A stretch of DNA of 64,000 bases from assembly GCF_030814695.1 (NCBI RefSeq), contig NZ_JAUSVL010000001.1, positions 1,772,227 to 1,836,226 of the forward strand, given 5' to 3'. Below are positions 43,151 through 50,344 of this stretch, piece by piece. Position 1 is the first letter of the stretch; every line of letters starts with the position of its first letter. The translations under genes and the position numbers were made by a program. This DNA is from Oligosphaera ethanolica. Lineage in GTDB: Bacteria; Verrucomicrobiota; Lentisphaeria; Oligosphaerales; Oligosphaeraceae. A model generated the notes under the pieces. That model was given only the letters and a program-made list of their open reading frames with translations, had not been told where the DNA came from and did not search any database.

Positions 43151-43274
43151 ACCACCCCGGCAGGGAATTCACCGAGAACAATTTGCCGGAAACCCACGGC
43201 CAGTCGCCGCCCAGCCATCCGACCTTGATTACCGCTGACCTTCGCGGCAGCGGGTTTCATAGGAGTCATTGATA
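43147..43274 (-). repeat. R1 repeat, copy c2
   Basis: Second of the two tandem R1 units. The hairpin region here is CACCCCGGCAGGGAATTCACCG, changed relative to c1. It ends TTTCATAGGAGTCATTGATA. Confidence 0.75.
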
Positions 43275-43555
43275 CCGTGTGGACCACGGCTTAAGCGCAG
43301 CTCGCTTCGCGCGCGCGACCATAGGATGGGGGCCCCCTACGGTGGGGGGGCTGATTTCAAGAACCGCAGAAAAAGTAGTCAAAAACTCGCCCATTGACAA
43401 GCAAAAAAACGCCGAATAACAGCAAATTGTGGATCACTATGATTTGAGCTGTCTTGTTCGTGTGATTTGGGTATTCATCGTTGTGAGTTCTGGTGAACCG
43501 ATCGCGTCGCTCAGATGCCCGCTTTATCGCGGCGGCGAGCGATATTCCACCTGAG

Positions 43556-43812
43556 TCATGTCCCTCTAGTGCGTAGGTGGGCGGCGCTGGCAATAACGGC
43601 GTATCAATGACTGCCCGACGACGCGAAAAGGTACTCGGTCAGTCATGTCCCTCTTGTGCGTAGGTGGGCGGCGCTGGCAATAACGGCGTATCAATGACTG
43701 CCCGACGACGCGAAAAGGTACTCGGTCAGTCATGTCCCTCTTGTGCGTAGGTGGGCGGCGCTGGCAATAACGGCGTATCAATGACTGCCCGACGACGCGA
43801 AAAGGTACTCGG
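43556..43812. repeat. 87-bp tandem repeat, three copies
   Basis: TCCCTC[TA]AGTGCGTAGGTGG units start at 43561, 43648 and 43735 (period 87). Each reads through TGACTGCCCGACGACGCGAA and GGTACTCGGTCAG. Copies 2 and 3 are identical; copy 1 differs in a base or two. The array runs straight into R1 copy d, sharing the GGTCAGT junction. The open frame across it (29-residue period) has no start or gene-like features. The remaining part of the 42822-44179 gap (43275-43555) is AT-richer and shows nothing recognisable. Confidence 0.85.
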
Positions 43813-43945
43813 TCAGTAACCACCTCGTTGGGGAAAACACCGGGGACAATGTGCCGGAAACCCACGGCCAGTTGCCGCCCAGCCATTGGACCTTGATTTC
43901 CGCCGACCTTCGCGGCAGCGGGTTTCATAGGAGGAATTGATAATT
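43811..43945 (-). repeat. R1 repeat, copy d
   Basis: Inverted orientation, from CGGTCAGTAACCACCTCGTT to GTTTCATAGGAGGAATTGAT. Its hairpin region is TTGGGGAAAACACCGGGG. It is fused to the 87-bp array. Confidence 0.75.
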
Positions 43946-44114
43946 GAGCCGTAGAGCAACAGACGGCTCTCGGTGCGTCCGTCTCCCAGCGTGGTGCAGG
44001 CTTTCAGCCCGCGCCGTCGCAAGAGGCCAGCAGGCGGAGCCAAGTAGCGCGCCCGGGGCCGTTCCGTGGGGCGCCCTGCTGGGCGCCCAAAACTCGGCGT
44101 CATGCGGCGCTATC

Positions 44115-44182
44115 GACTCGGGCGGACACACAGGTCCGCTCCTGCTTAGACTCGGGCGGGCACACAGGTCCGCTCCTACTTA
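44115..44182. repeat. 34-bp direct repeat abutting the dacA stop
   Basis: GACTCGGGCGG[AG]CACACAGG followed by TCCGCTCCT[GA]CTTA, at 44115 and 44149 (period 34). The right copy ends in CTTA, which includes the dacA stop codon (TAA, complement at 44180-44182). An R2-like segment with GGTGCAGGCTTTCAGCCCG lies at 43985-44010. Confidence 0.75.
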
Positions 44183-45190
44183 GTTCTGCGCGTAGCCCCA
44201 CTCCAACAGTTCGCGGGCCAGCGCATCGCGGCTCTTGCTGTTGGCGGCACCCATAACCACCACGGCCAGACGGCGACCGTCGCGGTCGCAGGTCAGAGTG
44301 ATGCAATGCCCGGCTTTGTTGGTCACGCCGGTCTTCATGCCATTGACGCCGGGACAACGCCCGAGCAGGCTGTTGGTGGTATCCAGATAGAGAATTTTCT
44401 TGTCTTCGCGAATGGCATCACGCCGTACCGTTGTCCAGCGCATGATCTCCGGAACGTCCATCAGCACCCCAGCCAGATAGGCCAGCTCCACGGGGCTACT
44501 GAGATTTTCCCGGCCATTGTCCGGCAAGCCGTGCGTATTATGGAAGACGAATTGCCGGCAGCCCAGCGCCTTGGCGCGTTCGTTCATCCGCGTCACAAAC
44601 GCGCTCTCGCTGCCGCTGAGGAATTCCCCGAGCAGGTAGGCGCAGTCGTTGGCGCTGCGAATCAGCACGCATTTGAGCAGCTCGTCAATGGTCAGGGTTT
44701 CCCGGGGGTCCAGCCACACCTGACGCCCGCCGATCTTGGAGGCGGCAACCGTGACCTGTACCGGCGTTTCCAGGGTCAGGCGCCCCTCCGAGGCATGCAA
44801 GTCCTCAACCACCAGCAAGGCCGTCATCATCTTGGTCATGGAAGCAATGGGATAAGCCTGCAGCATGTGCTTGCCCCAATACACCGTGCGAGAACTCAAA
44901 TCGACAACCGCACCGGCGGCAATGTCCCCCGTCCGCGTCTCCACCGCCTTCGGCAGAGACCGGCTGCTCACCGTGAAATAACTCGGCGAAAACGGCGTGA
45001 AAACCGGCCCGGCCGGCACTGGCGGCTCCGGCGGCGACAAGGGCGCGCCTGCCCCCGGCGCGGCGGCTTCGAGAACTGTCTCACTGGCCACCTCGGGCGC
45101 CTGCATGCCGTCATCCGGTGACATCACCATAACCCCAAATACCACCAGATGAACAATGACAATCCCGCCTAGGATGTAATACTTCAACAT
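44180..45190 (-). CDS. dacA: D-alanyl-D-alanine carboxypeptidase (PBP5/6 type, S11)
   Basis: The enzyme trims the terminal D-Ala of peptidoglycan stem peptides. The 336-residue protein has an N-terminal membrane anchor (YYILGGIVIVHLVVFGVMVM), a Pro-rich linker (~50-70), then the penicilloyl-serine transferase domain. The SxxK motif is S117-M-T-K120, in YPIASMTKMMTALLVV. SxN is SANDCAYLLGEF and KTG is MKTGVTNKAGHC. Unlike PBP5, no amphipathic C-terminal anchor is present; membrane attachment is through the N-terminal helix. The ATG at 45190 has a GGAGAAGG about 5 bases upstream. It ends the rpsP-trmD-rplS cluster and may be transcribed with pcnB, 15 bp upstream. Confidence 0.9.
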   Translation of the reverse strand: MLKYYILGGIVIVHLVVFGVMVMSPDDGMQAPEVASETVLEAAAPGAGAPLSPPEPPVPAGPVFTPFSPSYFTVSSRSLPKAVETRTGDIAAGAVVDLSSRTVYWGKHMLQAYPIASMTKMMTALLVVEDLHASEGRLTLETPVQVTVAASKIGGRQVWLDPRETLTIDELLKCVLIRSANDCAYLLGEFLSGSESAFVTRMNERAKALGCRQFVFHNTHGLPDNGRENLSSPVELAYLAGVLMDVPEIMRWTTVRRDAIREDKKILYLDTTNSLLGRCPGVNGMKTGVTNKAGHCITLTCDRDGRRLAVVVMGAANSKSRDALARELLEWGYAQN

Positions 45191-45205
45191 CAAAACCTTC
45201 TCCTC

Positions 45206-46543
45206 TTAGTCGTTATCACCGTCATGGTCAGGACGCGCGGAAGCAGCACCGGCGCTCCCGTCGGCGTCCGCAGTCTCCGCAGAACCCGTCCGCGGCCCAC
45301 GCCGACGCGGCCGCCGGCGACGCTTCTTGGCGGGCACCGCCGCTGCCGCTACATCCGCTTCCTCCGGCAGAGGGAGCGCCTCGGCGGCGCCGCAGTCGCG
45401 CCCCATGGCGTGCAACAGCAATATCAGCAAGGCACGGCCATACTTATATTCACGATGGCGGAAGCAACGTCGCGCTCGTTCAGGGTCGGCCAACGTCGGC
45501 AGCATCATGAACATGTCGCGGATGCGCGCAGAAAAAAAGCGCGGGAGGACAAAGCCCTCGTAAAAAGCCAGAATCGCGGCACTGCAGGCCGAGCCGCTGT
45601 CGCCACCGGGCCGCCAAAGGCCCCGCTCGTCCTCGGGCTCCTGCAGCTGGCTGACCACCCACGGCAGACAGGCCGTCGCCAGCGCCAGCGCTTTCGAACT
45701 CGAATAGTCGCCACCGCGCAGAGCCGCATCACGTTCCCCCAGCGCGTGCCGCGTGGCCGCGCCCAGTGGCTCGCCCCAGAGCCGCGCCATGGCCGGCCAG
45801 AAATGCGCCAGCAAACCGTAATCGGCAAACGCCGTGAAGATCTCCAGCGAGCGGCCCGTGAAAAATATCTTCAGCAACTCTTCAAACAACCGCGACACCG
45901 ACGCCAGACGGATGCTCGCCGCGTGTTTACGCAACGCCGCCCCCAGCTCCGGCTCCAGCGTAAAACCCTGCTGACCGACCAGCTTCAAGGCCCGCAGCAG
46001 ACGCACCGGGTCCTCTTCCAGGCGCAATGCCGGGTCACCAACCGTCCGCACCACCCGGCGACGCATGTCGTCAATGCCGCCAACGAGGTCAATGATGCCG
46101 CGATTGCCGGCGACGTCGTAATACAGCGAATTGACGGTGAAATCACGGCGGCGGGCATCCTCTTCCAGAGTGCCGTAGCGGTTGTCATTCCAGATCATCA
46201 CCCCGTCGTCGTCATAGCGGCCGCGGCGCTCACTGGCAGTCGGCTCCCGCCGAAACGTGCTCACTTCGTAGATATCCCCGCCCGAAAAAACATGGGCCAG
46301 GCGAAAACGCCGGCCGATAATGCGGCAGCCCCGCCGGCTGAAAACGGCCTGGACTTCCTCGGGCGACGCCGATGTCGCAATGTCGTAGTCTTTCGGTGCG
46401 TGGTCCAGCAGGAGGTCGCGAACGGCGCCGCCCACAATGAATGCCTCATAACCACTATCCACCAGCCGTTGAACAACGGCGGCGGCGGCAGGGCGAATTT
46501 TGTCACGTATTGGCATAACGAAGGTGCTATCTAGTATATCCAT
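45206..46543 (-). CDS. pcnB: Poly(A) polymerase/CCA nucleotidyltransferase family, PcnB-like
   Basis: These enzymes add 3' nucleotides to RNA: poly(A) tails for decay, or tRNA CCA ends. The product is about 445 residues. The catalytic head has GGAVRDLLLDHAPKDYDIAT with the GGxxR and DxD metal site, EVSTFRREPTASE, RDFTVNSLYYD, and the RRxxR-like RLEEDPVRLLRALK motif. A helical C-terminal half follows. The tail is very basic (AKKRRRRPRRRGPRTG), as in RNA-binding PcnB proteins, and is Ala-rich at the end. The layout favours PcnB over a CCA enzyme. The start is uncertain: ATG 46543 overlaps rnhB by 17 bp, and ATG 46516 lies 11 bp after it; neither has a clear Shine-Dalgarno. Confidence 0.85.
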   Translation of the reverse strand: MDILDSTFVMPIRDKIRPAAAAVVQRLVDSGYEAFIVGGAVRDLLLDHAPKDYDIATSASPEEVQAVFSRRGCRIIGRRFRLAHVFSGGDIYEVSTFRREPTASERRGRYDDDGVMIWNDNRYGTLEEDARRRDFTVNSLYYDVAGNRGIIDLVGGIDDMRRRVVRTVGDPALRLEEDPVRLLRALKLVGQQGFTLEPELGAALRKHAASIRLASVSRLFEELLKIFFTGRSLEIFTAFADYGLLAHFWPAMARLWGEPLGAATRHALGERDAALRGGDYSSSKALALATACLPWVVSQLQEPEDERGLWRPGGDSGSACSAAILAFYEGFVLPRFFSARIRDMFMMLPTLADPERARRCFRHREYKYGRALLILLLHAMGRDCGAAEALPLPEEADVAAAAVPAKKRRRRPRRRGPRTGSAETADADGSAGAASARPDHDGDND

Positions 46544-47270
46544 CGGCGGACGACACAGGGCCATTCGCCGAAAAACTCAAACTCAGTTGTTCTGCCGGCG
46601 GCCATAGAATTTGCGCCACGGGCGCGAAGGTCCGGCGATGAATGGGACATGGCCCCCGTGCCGCCAGCGCGGCCAGATGCTCAGCCGTGCCATAGCCCTT
46701 GTGACGAGCAAAACCATACTCGGGATACTCGCGGTCGTACTCTAACATCAGCTGGTCACGGTGCGTCTTGGCAATGATGCTCGCAGCGGCAATGCTGGCC
46801 GATAAGGCATCGCCCTTGATCACAAATTGCGCCGGATAGGGAAAGTCAGGCACGCGCAGGCCATCAACCAGCACCAACTCCGGCGAAGGCTGCAAAGCCC
46901 GCGCTGCTTCGCGCATGGCCTCGTGGGTCGCTCGTAATATATTGATCTCGTCAATGCGCGCCGCACTCTTCACGGACACCGCATAGCGAACCCGCGCATC
47001 GGCACGCAAGGCCACCGCCAATTCCTCCCGGACGCCCTCCCGCAAGGCCTTGGAATCGCGCACCGGCAAGGAAAAGCCATCTGCCGGCAGGATCACCGCC
47101 GCCGCGACCACCGGCCCAGCCAGCGGGCCGCGACCAGCCTCGTCCACCCCCGCAACCAACAGCACGCCATCACGCACGCGTGCCGCGCGCTCGTAGCTGA
47201 ATAAATCAGCACTCTGCTGCTGTCCGCCCGCCAAGCCCATGCCACGGCCTTTGTCAGCGGCGCCCGTCAT
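46527..47270 (-). CDS. rnhB: Ribonuclease HII
   Basis: RNase HII cuts RNA in RNA-DNA hybrids and at single ribonucleotides. About 247 residues. VAGVDEAGRGPLAGPVVAAA holds the catalytic Asp and Glu near residue 38, DSKAL follows, then LVDGLRVPDFPYP, IKGDALSASIAAASIIAKTHRD with the third acidic residue, and GYGTAEHLAAL near the end. All active-site acids are present. The start at 47270 is preferred because AGG lies 8 bases upstream; the frame continues to 47327 but that start has no spacing support. It sits between rplS and pcnB, which is the usual bacterial order rplS-rnhB. Confidence 0.93.
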   Translation of the reverse strand: MTGAADKGRGMGLAGGQQQSADLFSYERAARVRDGVLLVAGVDEAGRGPLAGPVVAAAVILPADGFSLPVRDSKALREGVREELAVALRADARVRYAVSVKSAARIDEINILRATHEAMREAARALQPSPELVLVDGLRVPDFPYPAQFVIKGDALSASIAAASIIAKTHRDQLMLEYDREYPEYGFARHKGYGTAEHLAALAARGPCPIHRRTFAPVAQILWPPAEQLSLSFSANGPVSSADGYTR

Positions 47271-47369
47271 GCCGACGCCTGTGGGGAAAAACAAGGGAAG
47301 GAAACATGTGGCATGTCTCCTTCCCATTCAATCATCGCAGATAGTGATGCCGGACACGCCACAGCAGCA

Positions 47370-47729
47370 TCAGCGCTGGCGCTTCTCCTTCACCGTCGCG
47401 GCATTGCCGACCTGATCGCGCAGATAGTACAACTTGGCGCGGCGAACGCTGCCCTGACGAATGCGCTTGAAACTGGCAATACGCGGCGAGTGCAGCGGAA
47501 TTACCCGCTCGACGCCTTGGCCGTGGCTGACACGACGCAGCGTCACACTCTCGGAAATGCCACCGCCATTCCGGGCAATCACCGTGCCCGTAAACGCCTG
47601 TATGCGTTCCTTGCCGCCTTCAATAATACGAACGTCAACCTGGATCGTGTCGCCAATGCCAAACTCCGGCAACGACGGCTTCAGATTCTCTTGACGAAGC
47701 TCTTCAATCACACTCTTTTTTGTTTCCAT
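47370..47729 (-). CDS. rplS: Large ribosomal subunit protein L19 (bL19)
   Basis: A 119-residue ribosomal protein at the 30S-50S interface. Typical blocks are FGIGDTIQVDVRIIEGGKER, QAFTGTVIARNGGGISESV, TLRRVSHGQGVERVIPLHSP and RRAKLYYLRDQVG. The ATG at 47729 has AGGTGA 7 bases upstream and lies inside the 3' end of trmD (overlap 26 bp), so the two are translationally coupled. A GTG three codons upstream is less likely. Confidence 0.97.
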   Translation of the reverse strand: METKKSVIEELRQENLKPSLPEFGIGDTIQVDVRIIEGGKERIQAFTGTVIARNGGGISESVTLRRVSHGQGVERVIPLHSPRIASFKRIRQGSVRRAKLYYLRDQVGNAATVKEKRQR

Positions 47730-48423
47730 TGACTTCACCTGTTTCCATGTGCTGTCGCAGCAAGTCTGGACGCCGTCCCGCAGTCCGTATTACCCGCTGC
47801 TCCTGTCGCCATTTTCTTATTTCTTCATGATTTCCCGACAGGAGCACGTCGGGAACCTTCATGTTCCGGAAAACCACCGGCCGCGTATACTGAGGGTACT
47901 CCAACAAGGGCTCCCTGCCGAATGACTCGTCGTCGGAAGACTCGTCCGATCCCAAAGCACCAGGCAAGAGCCGTATCACCGCGTCAGACACCACTACTGC
48001 TGCAATGGCGCCGTTCGTCAATACATAATCGCCCAATGACAACTCTTCGTCAATCAGGGCCTGGCGAGCACGTTCGTCAATGCCTTCGTAGTGCCCACAG
48101 ACCAATATCAGGTGCTTTTTCGTCGCCAACCGCCGTGCCGTGGCCTGGTTGAAAGGCCGGCCCTGCGGCGTCATCAGCACCACATGCGCGTCGTCATCAA
48201 GCAAACTCTCAATACACTCAAACAGCGGCTCAACCCGCAACACCATGCCGGCGCCACCCCCATAAGGGCTGTCATCGACACTCTGTCGACGGTCGTGCGC
48301 ATAATCACGCAAATTAACCAGTTTGATATCGACCAGTCCTTCACGCTGAGCCCGGCCCATGATCGATTCGCTGAGCGGGCCGGCACAGATCGCCGGAAAA
48401 AGACTGACAATCTCAAGGCGCAT
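47704..48423 (-). CDS. trmD: tRNA (guanine37-N1)-methyltransferase
   Basis: TrmD methylates G37 next to the anticodon of several tRNAs, preventing frameshifts. The 239-residue protein has MRLEIVSLFPAICAGPLSES, YAHDRRQSVDDSPYGGGAGM, LILVCGHYEGIDERARQAL (the trefoil-knot SAM site) and LSLGDYVLTNGAIAAVVV, then the C-terminal SGNHEEIRKWRQEQ. Everything needed is present. It overlaps rplS by 26 bp and follows the KH gene by 14 bp, so rpsP-KH-trmD-rplS is one unit. Confidence 0.97.
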   Translation of the reverse strand: MRLEIVSLFPAICAGPLSESIMGRAQREGLVDIKLVNLRDYAHDRRQSVDDSPYGGGAGMVLRVEPLFECIESLLDDDAHVVLMTPQGRPFNQATARRLATKKHLILVCGHYEGIDERARQALIDEELSLGDYVLTNGAIAAVVVSDAVIRLLPGALGSDESSDDESFGREPLLEYPQYTRPVVFRNMKVPDVLLSGNHEEIRKWRQEQRVIRTAGRRPDLLRQHMETGEVNGNKKECD

Positions 48424-48437
48424 CGCCCGCCTTCAGG

Positions 48438-48824
48438 TTAATCCAACACGTCAACCGTGACCCGCAAGCCAATACGGCCGGAAGCGCCACTGACCAATGA
48501 ACGAATCGCCGCAATCGTCTTGCCGCTCTTGCCGATGATCTTGCCGATGTCCTTCTTCACACAGGTGATCTGGATCACGCTCATCTTGTCGCGCTCAACC
48601 GTGGCAATCTTCACCTCGGCAGGCTCGTCAACTAAAGACCGGACAACGTACAGCACGAAGCTCTCAAGACCAGCCAGAGATACCGGCGGAGCTAACTCGC
48701 CAACATCGCCGCCAGGCGACGATGACAACCCCGCAGAGGCTTCGGGCACAGCAGCTTTGCTGTCAGCGGCCGGAACACTGTCGTCACTGGCCGCAAACAA
48801 ATTTTTTAGAAATGAAAACGCCAT
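48438..48824 (-). CDS. KH-domain RNA-binding protein (KhpA/YlqC-like)
   Basis: 128 residues. The C-terminal ~75 form a single KH domain, with the GxxG loop in DIGKIIGKSGKTIAAIRSLV, preceded by VEPAEV-like strand segments and KIATVERDKMSVIQITCV. The N-terminal ~50 are a low-complexity extension rich in Ala, Ser, Gly and Pro (ASAGLSSSPGGD), longer than in the ~75-residue KhpA of Firmicutes. KhpA usually pairs with KhpB and binds many RNAs, affecting cell division. The position between rpsP and trmD is the standard one. It starts 6 bp after the rpsP stop. Confidence 0.88.
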   Translation of the reverse strand: MAFSFLKNLFAASDDSVPAADSKAAVPEASAGLSSSPGGDVGELAPPVSLAGLESFVLYVVRSLVDEPAEVKIATVERDKMSVIQITCVKKDIGKIIGKSGKTIAAIRSLVSGASGRIGLRVTVDVLD

Positions 48825-48830
48825 GATAAC

Positions 48831-49097
48831 TTATGCCTGTGCTGTGGTCGCTTCAGGCTGTCCAGCAGCGCGAGCCCGTTTGATAATTGCAGTCACCGTC
48901 TCACTGGGCTGGGCACCACGGGGAATCCAGTAGTCAACCCGGGCCAAGTCGATGCGCTCGAACTCATGACGGGGATCGTACACCCCGATGATCTCGATGA
49001 AACGACCATCACGAGGACTGCGGGAGTCCGTCACCACAATACGGTGACATGGCGCATTGCGTTTACCTGTTCTACGAAGTCTGATCTTTACCGACAT
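48831..49097 (-). CDS. rpsP: Small ribosomal subunit protein S16 (bS16)
   Basis: An 88-residue S16. The conserved start is VKIRLRRTGKRNAPCHRIVV, followed by DSRSPRDGRFIEIIGVYDP and DYWIPRGAQPSETVTAIIKR. The tail is Ala-rich. AAGGAAAG about 8 bases before the ATG at 49097 decides the start; the frame upstream of it is non-coding. It is the first gene of the rpsP-KH-trmD-rplS-rnhB-pcnB-dacA run. The upstream 100 bp are AT-rich and should contain the promoter. Confidence 0.96.
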   Translation of the reverse strand: MSVKIRLRRTGKRNAPCHRIVVTDSRSPRDGRFIEIIGVYDPRHEFERIDLARVDYWIPRGAQPSETVTAIIKRARAAGQPEATTAQA

Positions 49098-49274
49098 GCT
49101 TGCTTTCCTTGGCTCCGAAGCGCAACCTACCACACAAAGACAGCGTGTGTCACTGCACTTCTTTCTTTGCACATATCAAAAAATATGACAAATAGTGTTT
49201 TAGAAGTCGTCTAATATATACAGCCTATGCCACTCTGGCAAATCAGCTGATGACCTTTTCCTATTTTTCCCGTA

Positions 49275-49450
49275 ATCGGCCAGCCATTGATACCAGCCTT
49301 TCCCGCAGTATGCTGAGCCAAGCGCCCGTTTCCCGAAGCGTCACGCGCCCGTTTGGCGGTCGTGGTGCGGGCGTCTCGCCCGCAGCGGCGAGACGGCTCA
49401 TTACACCGTCCTCGCCATCCACGCCGACTGTCGCGCGCCCGTCTTCCGGT
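49275..49450. repeat. R2 repeat, copy b
   Basis: GTAATCGGCCAGCCATTGAT, then ACCAGCCTTTCCCGCAGTAT and GCTGAGCCAAGCGCCCGTTT, matching 20484-20540. The hairpin here is GCGGGC (49368-49373)/GCCCGC (49379-49384). GACGGCTCATTACACCGTCC follows, matching 20860-20880. The 49098-49460 gap holds this, the rpsP promoter region, and nothing else seen. Confidence 0.65.
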
Positions 49451-49460
49451 CGTTTGGCGC

Positions 49461-50291
49461 TTAGAGGCCCTTGCTCTGGAGGACGCGCTGCAACTCCATC
49501 TGGAAGAGCTGCATGTCCCGCGGCGTCGGCTTCGCCGAGCCCTCGCCGAGCTGGAAGCCAAGCCGGCCGGACTGATCCAGGGTCCACTCGCCCTTGGCGC
49601 CAGACGCAAATTCCACGTCGCCGCTGAACATCGCGCCGGGGCGGACCACGGGGCTGACATCGACCTTGGTCTTGCCCTCAGCGGCCTCGCGGGCCAAGTC
49701 GTCCTGCATCTTCTGTAGCAACGCGCTGAGCTTGGTCTGGAACAGCCTGATGTCGTCCTCGCTGGGCTGAGCGTCCTGGCCCTCGGCCAGTTGCAGCCCC
49801 AGGCGGCCCGTCTGATCCATATACCACCCGCCGTGCAGCCCGGAGGCAAAGCGCACCGCGCCGCTCATGGCCGTGCCTCGGCGCGGCTGCGCGTCCAGGG
49901 TCACGCGAGTGCCAGAGCCGTCGTCATCGGCATCGGTAGCGTCATCGTCGGCATCGCCTTCGCGCGCGGCGGCGACCTCGTCATCCTCGGCGCCGCCATC
50001 CTCTACCTCGTCATCGTCCTCATCATATGCGTCCTCGGCCTCAGTTAGGGCATCCGTCTCGCCCGCCCCTGCGTCGGCAGCTGGCGCGGCGACGACTGCA
50101 GCTGGCGCCGGGGTTTTGGGCTTGTCGTGTTTCTGCCAATCGACGCTGAGATCGGCGGCGATGAGGCGCAGATCAAGAAAGGTCATGCGCAGGCCATGCT
50201 CATCGGACAGGAGCTTCTGCACATCGGACAGCGACATGCCCTCGTTGAGTTTCTGCGCAATGAGCTCATTGCGTTCTTTATTGGTCATCAT
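49461..50291 (-). CDS. Unknown protein with duplicated 57-residue domain and acidic linker
   Basis: 276 residues, not recognised. Residues 1-50 are a helical domain (ELIAQKLNEGMSLSDVQKLL). Residues ~65-130 are an Ala/Asp/Glu-rich acidic linker (DEDDDEVEDGGAEDDE). Then two copies of a ~57-residue unit follow: SGAVRFASGLHGGWYMDQTG RLGL... and SGDVEFASGAKGEWTLDQSG RLGF..., each ending in a helix with a LFQ motif. The copies are clearly related but diverged. Fold and role are unknown; the duplicated unit looks like a small beta domain. AGGA about 10 bases before the first ATG supports the start. The gene is followed, to the left, by an R2 gap and preceded by a 50-bp gap to the ROK gene. Confidence 0.55.
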   Translation of the reverse strand: MMTNKERNELIAQKLNEGMSLSDVQKLLSDEHGLRMTFLDLRLIAADLSVDWQKHDKPKTPAPAAVVAAPAADAGAGETDALTEAEDAYDEDDDEVEDGGAEDDEVAAAREGDADDDATDADDDGSGTRVTLDAQPRRGTAMSGAVRFASGLHGGWYMDQTGRLGLQLAEGQDAQPSEDDIRLFQTKLSALLQKMQDDLAREAAEGKTKVDVSPVVRPGAMFSGDVEFASGAKGEWTLDQSGRLGFQLGEGSAKPTPRDMQLFQMELQRVLQSKGL

Positions 50292-50344
50292 GCTATGCTT
50301 TCCTCACTTTGCTTTTGGCACGCAGGGCTGTCATGTACGCGCGT

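Noticed and set aside
43357..43593. 78-codon minus-strand frame
   Set aside because: No ribosome site; its start lies in the 87-bp array and its composition differs from the genes here. It remains a weak possibility because the C-terminal part is hydrophobic.
43566..43928. CRISPR-like appearance of the 87-bp units
   Set aside because: Units are contiguous and identical, with no spacers and no cas genes; it is a plain tandem array.
42822..44179. Mobile element in the 1.3-kb gap
   Set aside because: No transposase fragment or terminal inverted repeats with target duplication are visible; only R1, the 87-bp array, the 34-bp repeat and AT-richer sequence.
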